A stretch of DNA of 42,662 bases from Caldilineaceae bacterium (GCA_026989655.1 JALSIX010000034.1:1-42662); one strand, 5' to 3'. Positions 32,831-42,075 are shown, counted from the first letter of the stretch. Program-made: numbers and translations. Notes: a model not told the origin generated them from the sequence alone.

Positions 32831-34549
32831 ATGAGAGACCGTGCCTTGCCCGAACGCCGTCGAACCGCCCTCCACGCCGCGTCCCGGCGGGAGATCTTCC
32901 GGGCCGCGGGTCTGGCCCTGGCTGGCGCGGCCGCAGGGATCCAGGCCTCTCCCAGCCGGGCCGCGGATCCACCTCCGGAGCCGCCGCCGGCCATGCGCTC
33001 CCCCCGCCATCGCCGAACGGCCTCCCAAGGAGGTGGCCCCCCCGCCCGGCCCGAGCTGGGCGTCATCGTCCTCAACCGCCTGGCCTTTGGCCCCCGCCCC
33101 GGGGACCTGGACGCGTTTCGAGCCCTGGGCGCGGACGACCTCACCCGGCTGGGCAACTGGGTGGACGCCCAGCTGGCTCCGGAGACCATCGACGACAGCT
33201 CGTTCGAGGCCCGGCTGGCCGGATACGGCCTCACCACCCTGTCCAAATCCCTGGCCCAGCTCTGGGCCGATCACACCCAGAGCCAGGAGGCCCAGAGCTG
33301 GAAGTACCGGACGCTCCCCTTCCAGGAGACCGAGAAGGCCACGTTCCTCCGGGCCATCTACAGCGAACGCCAGCTGGTGGAGGTCCTGGCGGACTTCTGG
33401 CACAACCACTTCAACGTCTACGGCTACGAGTACTGGACCGCGCCGGTCTTCGTCCACTACGACCGGGACGTGATCCGAGGGCACATGCTGGGCAACTTCC
33501 GGGAGATGTTGGGCGCGGTGGCCCGGAGCCCGGCCATGCTCTACTACCTGGACAACCAGTCCAACTCCGGCGGCAACCCCAACGAGAACTACGCCCGCGA
33601 GCTGTTCGAGCTCCACACCATGGGCGCGGAGAACTACCTGGGCGTCCGGGCCGCGGACAGCGTGCCCACGGACGATCAGGGACGGCCGGTGGGCTACGTG
33701 GACGCAGACGTCTACGGCGCCACCACCTGCTTCACCGGTTGGCGGGTGGACCGAGACACGGGCCTCTTCCAGTTCAGCGCGGAGGACCACTTCCCCTATC
33801 AGAAGGTCGTCCTCCGGCGGATCATCGAGCCCTTCCTGGGCGAACGGGACGGCGAGATCGTGTTGGATCTCCTGGCAGAACACCCGGGCACCGCCCGCCA
33901 CATCGCCCGGAAACTCTGCACCCGCCTGGTCGCGGACAGCCCCCCCGAGGCCCTGGTCCAGGAGGCCGCGGAGGTCTTCCACCGCCAGCGCAACGCGCCG
34001 GATCAGCTCAAACAGGTGGTCCGCACCATTGTGCTCTCCGAGGCCTTTCGGACCACCTGGGGCCAGAAGGTCAAACGCCCCTTCGAGTTCACCGTCTCGG
34101 TGCTCCGGGCCACCCAGACCGATTTCGACCCCATGGACGAGCACTTCTTCTGGGTGTACGATGTGATGGGCCAGCCCCTCTTCCAGTGGCCCCCACCCAA
34201 CGGCTATCCCGACACCCGCGAGGCCTGGACCAGCACCATGCCCATGCTCCAGCGCTGGCGCATGGTGAACTGGCTCATGGAATGGGAGGTGGAAGGGGAC
34301 GAGGGCCGAAGACGGCTTCCCATCCAGGGCATCATGCCCGGCAACGTGCGCACCCCTGAACAGATCGTGGACTGGTGGAGCCATCGTCTCCTGGGGTACA
34401 CCCTGCCCCCCAACGAACGCGGCCCCATCGTGGACTTCATGGCCTACGGGCGGGCTCCCGATGCGGACCTGCCCCCCGATCAGGTGGACGAACGGCTGCG
34501 CTACGCGGTGGCGCTGATCCTCATGGCGCCCTCGTTCCAGTGGCGCTGA
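32831..34549 (+). CDS. DUF1800 family Tat-exported protein
   Basis: A 572-residue protein. The N-terminus has a twin-arginine signal (SRREIFRAAGLALAGAAAG, about residues 18-36). The DUF1800 domain follows, with VIVLNRLAFGPRPGDLDAF, DFWHNHFNVY, NENYARELFELHTMG and GYPDTREAWTST. These proteins nearly always precede a DUF1501 gene and are exported, but their activity is not established. GGAGG is five bases before ATG 32831. DUF1501 begins 20 bp after its stop, so the pair is co-transcribed. Confidence 0.9.
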   Translation: MRDRALPERRRTALHAASRREIFRAAGLALAGAAAGIQASPSRAADPPPEPPPAMRSPRHRRTASQGGGPPARPELGVIVLNRLAFGPRPGDLDAFRALGADDLTRLGNWVDAQLAPETIDDSSFEARLAGYGLTTLSKSLAQLWADHTQSQEAQSWKYRTLPFQETEKATFLRAIYSERQLVEVLADFWHNHFNVYGYEYWTAPVFVHYDRDVIRGHMLGNFREMLGAVARSPAMLYYLDNQSNSGGNPNENYARELFELHTMGAENYLGVRAADSVPTDDQGRPVGYVDADVYGATTCFTGWRVDRDTGLFQFSAEDHFPYQKVVLRRIIEPFLGERDGEIVLDLLAEHPGTARHIARKLCTRLVADSPPEALVQEAAEVFHRQRNAPDQLKQVVRTIVLSEAFRTTWGQKVKRPFEFTVSVLRATQTDFDPMDEHFFWVYDVMGQPLFQWPPPNGYPDTREAWTSTMPMLQRWRMVNWLMEWEVEGDEGRRRLPIQGIMPGNVRTPEQIVDWWSHRLLGYTLPPNERGPIVDFMAYGRAPDADLPPDQVDERLRYAVALILMAPSFQWR

Positions 34550-34569
34550 ACCCAGGAGGGAACCTCACG

Positions 34570-35955
34570 ATGAACGGAGTGCGCATGACCCGACGGAGCT
34601 TCATGGTGGGCTGTTCCGCGGCCATCGCGGCCATGGCCGGCGCCCGGATCAGCCACCTGGCCTTCGGCTCCCCAGAAGGCGAACCCAACCAGGAGGTGCT
34701 GGTGGTGGTCTTCCTGCGGGGAGGGATCGACGGCCTCTCGGTGGTCGCGCCCATGGAGGGAGAGGACCGGGGCTACTACGAGGCCGCCCGAGAGTCCATC
34801 GCGCTGCCCACCCAGGGCGACTACGCGGCCCTGCGCCTGGACGACTTCTTCGGCCTTCACCCCGCGGCCGCGCCCCTCTACGACCTCTACCAGGCCGGCC
34901 AGGCGGCCATCGTCCACGCGGCCGGCCTCACCGCAGACACCCGCAGCCACTTCGATGCCATGGCCTACATGGAACTGGGCACCCCCGGCCAGAAGTCCAG
35001 CACCTCCGGATGGCTCACCCGCCACCTCCTCACCTCCGGCGAGATCCCCGACGAGGTGATCATGCCCGTGGTCGCGGCCGGCGGCTCCACCCCCACTTCC
35101 CTCCGCGGCAGCACGGAGACCATCGCCATGGCCCGCCCCCAGGACTTCACCTACAACGGCCACTGGCGCTACCGGAACTGGCACCGCCACGCCCTGCGCT
35201 CCATGTACACCGGCTCCACCTGGCTGCACCAGGCCGGCATCCAGACCCTGAACGCGGTGGACGTGGTGGAGTACGCGAACCCCGGCCAGTACACCCCGGA
35301 GAACGGCGCAGACTACCCCAGCAACGCCTTCGGCCGGAGCCTGATGACCGTGGCCCAGGTGATCAAGATGCAGATCGGCATGCGGGTCGCCACCATCGAC
35401 CTGGGCGGCTGGGATACCCACGAGTACCAGGGGGACCGGGGTCAGGGCTACTTCGCCAGCCGGCTCGATACCCTGACCCGAGGCCTCCACGCGCTGATGA
35501 CCGACCTGAGCAACAGCAACGGCACAGACCACACCCGCCGCCTGACCGTGGTGGTGATGAGCGAGTTCGGACGCAGTTTCCGGGAGAACGCCAGCCGGGG
35601 CACAGACCACGGCCACGGCAACGTGATGTTCGTGGTGGGCGGCAACGTGGTGGGCGGCCAGGTCCACGGCCGCTGGCCCGGCCTCCACCCAGACCAGCTC
35701 TACGACCGCCGAGACCTGGAGGTCACCACGGACTACCGACAGGTGCTCAGCGAGATCCTCATCCGCAGGCTGGGCAACCCGAACCTGGGGGTGATCTTCC
35801 CCGGCTACGCGGACTACAGCCCCCTGGGGGTGGTCCAAGGCCCAGACCTGGACCCGGTCTACGGACCCACCGCAAACCCCACGGCCACCCCCACCCCCCC
35901 GGACCCCACCCCGCCTTCGAACGCCCAGATCTTCCTGCCTGCCGTGTCCCGTTGA
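34570..35955 (+). CDS. DUF1501 family Tat-exported protein with Thr/Pro linker and IFLPAV tail
   Basis: A 461-residue protein. The signal is twin-arginine (MTRRSFMVGCSAAIAAMAGA). The alkaline-phosphatase-like DUF1501 domain shows VVVFLRGGIDGLSVV, HAAGLTADTRSHFDAM, IDLGGWDTHEYQ, VMSEFGRSFREN and DHGHGNVMFV. The last 30 residues are a Thr/Pro-rich linker (PTATPTPPDPTPP) and a short hydrophobic end, AQIFLPAVSR. I recall similar terminal tails on many exported Chloroflexota proteins; it may be a surface-retention signal. AGGAGG precedes the ATG. Confidence 0.88.
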   Translation: MNGVRMTRRSFMVGCSAAIAAMAGARISHLAFGSPEGEPNQEVLVVVFLRGGIDGLSVVAPMEGEDRGYYEAARESIALPTQGDYAALRLDDFFGLHPAAAPLYDLYQAGQAAIVHAAGLTADTRSHFDAMAYMELGTPGQKSSTSGWLTRHLLTSGEIPDEVIMPVVAAGGSTPTSLRGSTETIAMARPQDFTYNGHWRYRNWHRHALRSMYTGSTWLHQAGIQTLNAVDVVEYANPGQYTPENGADYPSNAFGRSLMTVAQVIKMQIGMRVATIDLGGWDTHEYQGDRGQGYFASRLDTLTRGLHALMTDLSNSNGTDHTRRLTVVVMSEFGRSFRENASRGTDHGHGNVMFVVGGNVVGGQVHGRWPGLHPDQLYDRRDLEVTTDYRQVLSEILIRRLGNPNLGVIFPGYADYSPLGVVQGPDLDPVYGPTANPTATPTPPDPTPPSNAQIFLPAVSR

Positions 35956-35980
35956 GGCCCCAGCCCCCTGCATCCGCCGT

Positions 35981-36024
35981 GCCCTGCCCCCATGTCCGAT
36001 CCGCTCTCTGGCATGGGGCAGGGC
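35981..36024 (+). terminator. Long GC-rich stem-loop after DUF1501
   Basis: GCCCTGCCCCCATG (35981-35994) pairs with CATGGGGCAGGGC (36012-36024), 13 pairs with one bulged C and a loop of 17 bases. It begins 26 bases after the DUF1501 stop. There is no T-tract, so termination is likely but unproven. Confidence 0.5.
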
Positions 36025-36149
36025 CGCCGACGGAGACGCGGGGCCCGGATCGGTCTTCCGCGCACCCCGTCCTCCCCGGCCCCGGCGAGAGATGGCCACA
36101 GGGGGATGCCTCCACCGGGGAGCCCCGTTGCGTCCGGGCCACGCCCTGC

Positions 36150-36178
36150 TTGCCAAAGCCGTCCGGAGATGGAACAAT
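36150..36178 (+). promoter_or_regulatory. Weak candidate promoter of the CorC-like gene
   Basis: TTGCCA (36150-36155), a 17-bp spacer and AACAAT (36173-36178). The -10 matches four of six positions. It lies about 39 bases before the ATG. Confidence 0.35.
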
Positions 36179-36216
36179 GGACATGTCCGTGCTCCTGCCG
36201 TCTATGAGGAGGTGCC

Positions 36217-37542
36217 ATGTCCACGATCCTCGTCGATCTCGCGTTCATCGTCGGCCTGATCGTCCTCAACGGCTTCTTCGCCCTGGCCGAGATGGCCCTG
36301 GTCTCCGCGCGGACTGTGCGGCTCCAGCAATGGGCAGAGGGCGGAAACAGCCGGGCTTCCCTGGCCCTTGCCCTGGTCCAGGAACCCGGGGATTTCCTGG
36401 CCACCATCCAGGTGGGGATCACCCTGATCAGCATCCTGGCCGGCGCGTCCAGCGGAGTCACCGTGGCCGAACCCCTGGCGCTCTTCCTGGCCCGGTGGCC
36501 GCTCCTGGCTCCCTACGCAGAGGCCGTGGCCGTGACCCTGGTGGTCATAGGGGTCACCTACCTGACCCTGGTGGTCGGCGAGCTGGTGCCCAAACGGATC
36601 GCCCTGGCCCACGCCGAGACCCTGGCCATGCTCGTGGCCAAGCCCGTGTGGCTCCTGTCTCGGCTGGTCACCCCCCTGGTCCGGCTGCTGAGCGCCTCCA
36701 CCGACCTGGTGGTGAAGGTCATGGGGGTCCGGGCCGAGCCCCGCCCCCCCGTCACAGAGGAGGAGATCCGCCTGCTGGTGCGCCAGGGGGCCCAGTGGGG
36801 CGTGCTGGCGCCCACAGAACAGGAGATCATCGAGAGCGTGCTGCGCCTGGGCGACCGCCGGGTGGCCGGCGTCATGACCCCGCGCCCCCAGATCGTCTGG
36901 CTGGACCTGGACGATCCCCGGGAGAAGCGAGTGGCCCGGATCCTGGACCGCCCCCATACCCGTTTCCCCGTGGCCCGAGGCGAGCTGGACAACCTGGAGG
37001 GCATCGTCCACACCAAGGAGATGCTGGCCCGGTGCATCCAGGGCCAGGATCCCCTGGACGACCTGACGCCCTTTCTCACCCAGCCCCTCTTCGTCCTGGA
37101 AACGGCCCGGGCCCTGGAGGTGTTGGAGCTCTTTCGCGAGCACGGCTCGGATCTGGCCATGGTGGTCAACGAGTACGGCGCCATCGCGGGCATGATCACC
37201 TCCAACGACATCCTGGAGGACCTGGTGGGGCACATCTCCTTCTCCCGAGAGGCCTATGGGCCCAAGGTGGTCCGTCGGGCCGACGGCTCCTACCTGGTGG
37301 ATGGCCTGCTGCCTGTGGACGAGCTGGCAGCGCTCCTGGGGGTGGAGCTGCCCCAGGCAGAGAGCACGGACTACGATACCGTGGGCGGGCTGATCGTGAC
37401 CCGGCTGGGCCGCATCCCCCAGGTGGGCGACACCGTGGACCTGCCTCCCTATCAGGTGGAGGTGGTGGACATGGACGGCCTCCGGGTGGACAAGGTCCTG
37501 GTCCGACGGGTGGAGCAGGACGCCAAGCCCCGGGCCACATGA
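36217..37542 (+). CDS. CNNM/CorC (HlyC)-type membrane protein with CBS domains
   Basis: A 441-residue protein. The N-terminal CNNM (DUF21) domain holds about four helices (1-190; LNGFFALAEMALVSARTVRL, LVVGELVPKRIALAHAE). Two CBS domains follow (about 205-330; GVMTPRPQIVWLDLDD, MVVNEYGAIAGMITSNDILE) and then a CorC_HlyC domain (345-435; YDTVGGLIVTRLGRIPQVGD). Family members are linked to magnesium or other divalent cation export, with the CBS pair binding adenine nucleotides. GAGGAGG is close before the ATG. It stands as a single gene. Confidence 0.9.
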   Translation: MSTILVDLAFIVGLIVLNGFFALAEMALVSARTVRLQQWAEGGNSRASLALALVQEPGDFLATIQVGITLISILAGASSGVTVAEPLALFLARWPLLAPYAEAVAVTLVVIGVTYLTLVVGELVPKRIALAHAETLAMLVAKPVWLLSRLVTPLVRLLSASTDLVVKVMGVRAEPRPPVTEEEIRLLVRQGAQWGVLAPTEQEIIESVLRLGDRRVAGVMTPRPQIVWLDLDDPREKRVARILDRPHTRFPVARGELDNLEGIVHTKEMLARCIQGQDPLDDLTPFLTQPLFVLETARALEVLELFREHGSDLAMVVNEYGAIAGMITSNDILEDLVGHISFSREAYGPKVVRRADGSYLVDGLLPVDELAALLGVELPQAESTDYDTVGGLIVTRLGRIPQVGDTVDLPPYQVEVVDMDGLRVDKVLVRRVEQDAKPRAT

Positions 37543-37581
37543 GGCCCCAGCCTCGGCAGGAGACCTGGAGCGAGGCAGGCC

Positions 37582-37611
37582 TTGTCTCTCGGCCTTCCCC
37601 GGGCGTATAAT
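37582..37611 (+). promoter_or_regulatory. ilvE promoter
   Basis: TTGTCT (37582-37587), an 18-bp spacer and a perfect TATAAT (37606-37611). Start expected near 37618, about 47 bases before ilvE. Confidence 0.68.
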
Positions 37612-37664
37612 GGGACCGTGGACCGCCGAACTCTCCACCCTCCACACTGCAACGGAGCAGAGCC

Positions 37665-38618
37665 ATGACCACCAAACCCAAGTGGGCCTTCTTCGAGGGC
37701 CAGATCGTCCCCTTCGACCAGGCCAAGGTCTCCATCATGACCCACACCCTGAACTACGGCACGGGGGCCTTTGCCGGTATCCGGGCATACTGGAACCCGG
37801 ACGAGGAGCGGATGTACATCTTCCGCATCCTGGACCACTTCCGTCGTTTCCTGTCCAGCGCCCGGTTCCTCTACGCCCAGGTGGACTACACCCCGGAGCA
37901 GTTGGCCGAGATCACCGTGGAGCTGGTGGCCCGGGAGGACTGGCGGCAGGACTGCTACATCCGCCCCCTCCTCTACAAGGCCGAGGAGGCCATCGGCGTC
38001 CGGCTGCACAACCTTCGCGATGCGGTGGCCATCTTCACCATCCCCTTCGGCAAGTACATCCAGGACGAGGAGGGAGCCAAGGTGTGCGTGAGCAGCTGGC
38101 GTCGGGTGAACGACAACGCCATCCCGGCCCGGGGCAAGCTCATCGGCTCCTACATGAACAGCGCGGCCATCAAGACCGAGGCCATGCTCAACGGCTTTGA
38201 CGAGGCCATCGTCCTCAACGAGGACGGCCATGTGGCCGAGGGCAGCGCGGAGAACCTCTTCATCGTGCGGGACGGAGCCCTCATCACGCCGCCGGTCTAC
38301 AGCAATATCCTGGAGGGGATCACCCGGCGGACCCTGATCCAGCTCGCCCGGGAGGAGTTCGAGATCCCCGTGGTGGAGCGGCAGATCGACCGGAGCGAGC
38401 TCTACGTCGCGGACGAAGCCTTCTTCTGCGGTACCGGCGTCCAGATCGTGGCCATCGCCTCCATCGACCACCGCCCCATCGGCGGGGGACGCATCGGGCC
38501 CCTCACCCAGAAGCTGCGCGATCTCTACTTCCGCATCGTCCGGGGCTACGAACCCCGGTACAGCCACTGGCTCACCCCGGTGCCTGCCGGGGCCCGGGCC
38601 GGCGCGAGGCCCCAATGA
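37665..38618 (+). CDS. ilvE: Branched-chain amino acid aminotransferase
   Basis: A 317-residue fold-type IV PLP enzyme. It shows THTLNYGTGAFAGIRAYW, YIRPLLYKAEEAIGV, the Schiff-base lysine K158 in ARGKLIGSYMNS, VAEGSAENLFIVRDG and ILEGITRRTLIQLA. It interconverts Leu, Ile and Val with their 2-oxo acids using glutamate. The C-terminus has about 15 extra Ala/Gly/Arg-rich residues. Its stop overlaps the start of the methyltransferase reading frame as ATGA. Confidence 0.92.
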   Translation: MTTKPKWAFFEGQIVPFDQAKVSIMTHTLNYGTGAFAGIRAYWNPDEERMYIFRILDHFRRFLSSARFLYAQVDYTPEQLAEITVELVAREDWRQDCYIRPLLYKAEEAIGVRLHNLRDAVAIFTIPFGKYIQDEEGAKVCVSSWRRVNDNAIPARGKLIGSYMNSAAIKTEAMLNGFDEAIVLNEDGHVAEGSAENLFIVRDGALITPPVYSNILEGITRRTLIQLAREEFEIPVVERQIDRSELYVADEAFFCGTGVQIVAIASIDHRPIGGGRIGPLTQKLRDLYFRIVRGYEPRYSHWLTPVPAGARAGARPQ

Positions 38619-39378
38619 GCGACCTGAAACAGACGGTTCGAGCCCAGTTCGAGCAGGCCGCCGCCCACTACACCACCAGCCCGCCCCATGCCCGGGGCGA
38701 GGACCTGGCCGTGCTGGTGGAGGCCGCGGAGCTGCGGGGAGATGAGCAGGTGCTGGACGTCGGCTGCGGTGCCGGCCACGCAGCCCTGGCCTTTGCCCCC
38801 CATGTGGCCCAGGTGGTGGCCCTGGACCTCAGCCCGGCCATGTTGGCCCAGGTGGCCGCCCTGGCCCAGGAACGGGGCGTGGACAACGTGATCGCCCGGG
38901 AGGGGGACGTGGAGCGGCTCCCCTTTCCCGACGGCAGTTTCCATCGGGTGATCTCCCGCTACAGCGCCCACCACTGGCCCCACCCCCAACAGGCGCTGGC
39001 CGAGATCGCCCGGGTCCTGAGGCCGGGAGGACAGTTCCTCCTCTCCGACACCGTGGGCTTCCCGGAGCCCGCCCAGGACACCTTCCTGGGCGCGGTGGAG
39101 CTGCTGCGGGACATCTCCCACGTGCGGGACCACCAGTGGACCAATGGCTGGCCCTGTTCCAGGCCGCAGGGCTGCAGGGCCAGGTGGTCCATCGCTGGGA
39201 CGTGTGGCTGGAGTTCGAGCCCTGGGTACAGCGCATCGGCACGCCAGATCCCGGAATAGCAGCCCTGCGCTGGCTCCTGCGCCACGGCCCCGAGGCGTGT
39301 CGCCGCGCGCTCCAGGTCCAGGAAGATCTGCGCTTCGCCCTCCCGGCCGCGGTGATCCGGGGTCGCCGACCCTCCTGA
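38615..39378 (+). pseudogene. Class I SAM-dependent methyltransferase interrupted by a frameshift
   Basis: The first frame (38615-39259) gives a normal class I methyltransferase core: EQVLDVGCGAGHAALAFAPH (SAM loop), VVALDLSPAM, EGDVERLPFPDGSFHRV and EIARVLRPGGQFLLSD. After HVRDHQ (about 39136) it loses similarity and runs to a TAG. The expected C-terminal part continues in another frame from 39136 to 39378: DQWLALFQAAGLQG, then RALQVQEDLRFALPAAVIRG. One base missing at about 39134-39138 explains this; the joined protein would be about 254 residues, the usual size. It may be a recent pseudogene or a sequence error. The start is coupled to ilvE (ATGA). Confidence 0.75.
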
Positions 39379-39501
39379 AGCGACAGCCAGCCCGAACGGG
39401 CCCGACCCTGCAGCAGCGCCCCGCCCCCATGGAGCTCCGGGGACCCCGCGGGGCGAGGATTGTCCGTGCAGTTTGCCACGCATGGTGAAAGGAGGCCAAC
39501 C

Positions 39502-41070
39502 ATGGCGTCTGCGGTCGCCACAGCGGATGTTGCCCAGGCCTGGGCCCGGGTGAAGGGGGCCCTGGGGCTGGAGGAGGTCAACGCCGGGGTCTTCGACGGG
39601 ACCTGGGCATCCATCTCAGGACGGGAGATCCTGCCGGTCCACACGCCCATCGACGGCAGCCACCTGGCCAGTGTGGCCCTGGCCACCCAGGACGACTTCG
39701 AGCGCACGGTGCGGGCAGCCCGGAACGCCTTCGCACGCTGGCAGGACGTCCCGGCACCGGTCCGGGGTGAGATCGTGCGGGAGATCGGCGAACTCCTCCG
39801 GGAGCACAAGGAGACCCTGGGACTGCTCGTCTCCCTGGAGGTGGGCAAGATCGTCACCGAGGGCCAGGGGGAGATCCAGGAGATGATCGACATCGCCAAC
39901 TTCGCGGTGGGCCTCTCCCGGCAGCTCTACGGCCTGACCATCGCCAGCGAGCGCCCCCACCACCGGCTTGCGGAGCAGTGGCATCCCCTGGGCCTGGTGG
40001 GGGTGATCACCGCGTTCAACTTCCCCGCGGCCGTGTGGTCGTGGAACGCGCTCATTGCCGCAGTGGTGGGCGATGTGGTCCTCTGGAAACCCTCGCCCCG
40101 AGCCCCGCTGACCGCGGTGGCCATCACCCGCATCGTGAACCGGGTCCTGGAACGCCATGGCCTTCCGCCCATCTTCTACCTCCTGGTGGACGAGGGCCGA
40201 AGCATCGGCGAGCGCATGAGCAAGGACCGGCAGATCGATCTCCTCTCCTTCACCGGCTCCATCCCCACGGGGCGCAAGGTGGCGGAGAACGTGGGACGAC
40301 GGCTGGGGAAGATGTTGTTGGAGCTGGGCGGCAACAACGCGGCCATCGTCACCGACAAGGCGGACATGGAGGTGGCCCTCAAGGGCGTGGCCTTCGGCGC
40401 CCTGGCCACCGCAGGCCAGCGCTGCACCACCACCCGTCGCCTGATCCTCCACGAGGCCATCTACGACCGGTTCCTGGAGCGGCTGACCACCGCGTACCGC
40501 TCGGTGAAGATCGGGAATCCCCTGGAGGAAGGCGTGTTGGTCGGCCCCCTGATCAGCGCCCAGGCCGTGGAGAACTACCGAGCCGCCGTCGAAAGGGCCC
40601 AGCGGGAGGGGGGACAGCTCCTCTACGGGGGCCAGGTGCTCGCCCTACCAGGGCTGGAGAACGGCCACTACGTGCAGCCCACGCTCATCGAGGGCGCGCC
40701 GGAGATGAGCATCCTCTGCGAGGAGACCTTCGCGCCCATCCTCTATGTGCTCAAGTTCCGAACCCTGGAAGAGGCCATCGCCATCCACAACAGTGTCCCC
40801 CAGGGGCTCTCCTCGGCCATCTTCACCGCGGATCTGCGGGAGGCCGAGACCTTCCTCTCCCATCGGGGATCGGACTGCGGCCTGGCCAACGTGAACACCA
40901 GCACCGCGGGCGCAGAGATCGGTGGGGCCTTCGGCGGCGAGAAGGACACCGGAGGCGGCCGGGAGAGCGGCTCCGATGCGTGGAAGGCCTATGCCCGCCG
41001 TCAGACGGTGACGGTGAACTACGGCCCCGACCTGCCCCTGGCCCAAGGGGTCCGGTTCGACATCGGCTGA
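39502..41070 (+). CDS. ALDH7-type aldehyde dehydrogenase (alpha-aminoadipate semialdehyde dehydrogenase-like)
   Basis: A 522-residue NAD-dependent aldehyde dehydrogenase. Residues visible are N173 (AFNFP), K196 (LWKPSP), E275 (LELGGNN) and catalytic C308 (AGQRCTTTRR). The C-terminal signature AEIGGAFGGEKDTGGGRESG followed by SDAWKAYARRQTVTVNY is typical of ALDH7A1/antiquitin and bacterial piperideine-6-carboxylate dehydrogenases. It probably oxidises alpha-aminoadipate semialdehyde in lysine breakdown. ATG 39502 follows AAAGGAGG; an upstream in-frame start is not needed. There is no lysine aminotransferase gene next to it. Confidence 0.88.
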   Translation: MASAVATADVAQAWARVKGALGLEEVNAGVFDGTWASISGREILPVHTPIDGSHLASVALATQDDFERTVRAARNAFARWQDVPAPVRGEIVREIGELLREHKETLGLLVSLEVGKIVTEGQGEIQEMIDIANFAVGLSRQLYGLTIASERPHHRLAEQWHPLGLVGVITAFNFPAAVWSWNALIAAVVGDVVLWKPSPRAPLTAVAITRIVNRVLERHGLPPIFYLLVDEGRSIGERMSKDRQIDLLSFTGSIPTGRKVAENVGRRLGKMLLELGGNNAAIVTDKADMEVALKGVAFGALATAGQRCTTTRRLILHEAIYDRFLERLTTAYRSVKIGNPLEEGVLVGPLISAQAVENYRAAVERAQREGGQLLYGGQVLALPGLENGHYVQPTLIEGAPEMSILCEETFAPILYVLKFRTLEEAIAIHNSVPQGLSSAIFTADLREAETFLSHRGSDCGLANVNTSTAGAEIGGAFGGEKDTGGGRESGSDAWKAYARRQTVTVNYGPDLPLAQGVRFDIG

Positions 41071-41143
41071 GCGGGGCCCCAAGGACGATCCCGGCCCCGC
41101 TGGCATGGGGCCCTCCTCTCTCGGGCGGTCCACGGCCGAACCT

Positions 41144-41167
41144 GGGGGGGCTCTGCAGAGCCCCCCC
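41144..41167. terminator. 24-bp perfect palindrome between convergent genes
   Basis: Seven G (41144-41150), CTCTGCAGAG (41151-41160) and seven C (41161-41167): a perfect palindrome with a further CT/AG pairing after a one-base bulge. It lies 73 bp after the ALDH stop and 133 bp after the convergent lipase stop. It has no T-tract on either side. A bidirectional terminator or transcription road block is the simplest reading. Confidence 0.5.
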
Positions 41168-41299
41168 CAGCCAATGCGCCATCCAGGGGAGCTGAGGCGT
41201 CCCTCCGTCCCCATCCCGGGCTGTGGTATACTGGATACGGGAGCACTGCCAGCTGGGTGGGCCCTCCCCCCAGGGCGGTCCAGGGGTTGGAGGCCGTCC

Positions 41300-41932
41300 T
41301 CACGGTCTGGCGTGTTGCCCACTCCGGGTCAGCGCTGTGCAGACCCAGGCCAGCGCCCGAGGCGCGGTCACCAGGGCCCTGTGATGGGGCAGAAGCAGGG
41401 ACACGTCGCGGCCCACGGGCACGCTTGCGTTCCGGGCCGGGACAACCATGAGATCCAGCGGCGTCCAGATGTTGGTGAAATGCACCGCCTCCAGGGAGCG
41501 CCGACCCTGCTCCAGTGCCCGGAGAAAGGCGCTGCCCGGCCGCATCTGGACCACCCCCGGCCGACGGCTGCCGTAGGCCCACCAGGTGCCGCGATGTGGG
41601 GTGCCCAGGGTGACGAAATGGACGACCCGATGCAGCCCGCCCAGTTGCTGCAGGTAGTAGCGGCTCACCAGCCCGCCCATGCTGAACGCCACCAGGTCCA
41701 GGGGCGCCTCGGGGCCCAGGGCCTGTTCCAGCCGACAGCGCAGTTGCTGGGCCAGCGTCTCCAACGGCGCCCGTCCATCGCTGGGGCGGAGGGTGATGGG
41801 GTAAGGGCGGAGCCCGGCTCGACGCAGATATCCGACCATGGGACGAAAGACCGTGGCGTCGTCCCGATAGCCGTGGACCAACACCACAGGACGGAACCCT
41901 CCCCGACGACCGGACCGTGTTTCCATCCCCAT
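41300..41932 (-). CDS. Lipase/esterase-like alpha/beta hydrolase
   Basis: A 210-residue protein. It starts with a basic leader and FRPVVLVHGYRDDATVF (oxyanion-loop HG), then has the nucleophile elbow LVAFSMGGLVSRYYL, a VTLGTPHRGT segment typical of triacylglycerol lipase/PGAP1-like hydrolases, an acidic residue in IWTPLDLMVVP and a histidine in LLLPHHRALV. The likely substrate is a lipid ester, unproven. No signal peptide is evident. ATG 41932 is preferred because AGGAG lies ten bases upstream; in-frame ATGs at 41980 and 41926 are alternatives. It is divergent from the universal stress protein gene. Confidence 0.78.
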   Translation of the reverse strand: MGMETRSGRRGGFRPVVLVHGYRDDATVFRPMVGYLRRAGLRPYPITLRPSDGRAPLETLAQQLRCRLEQALGPEAPLDLVAFSMGGLVSRYYLQQLGGLHRVVHFVTLGTPHRGTWWAYGSRRPGVVQMRPGSAFLRALEQGRRSLEAVHFTNIWTPLDLMVVPARNASVPVGRDVSLLLPHHRALVTAPRALAWVCTALTRSGQHARP

Positions 41933-42075
41933 CTGGATGTCGCTCCTGGCGCTCTGTGCCTGACCGTTGCCGGCCTCCATCCCTGCTTCCAGGATACCCC
42001 ATGGAGAGCTCTCGGCAAAGGGGGCTTTCCTCTCCCTCGGCCCAACACCGTCCACCACCCAAGGAGCGTGAACCG

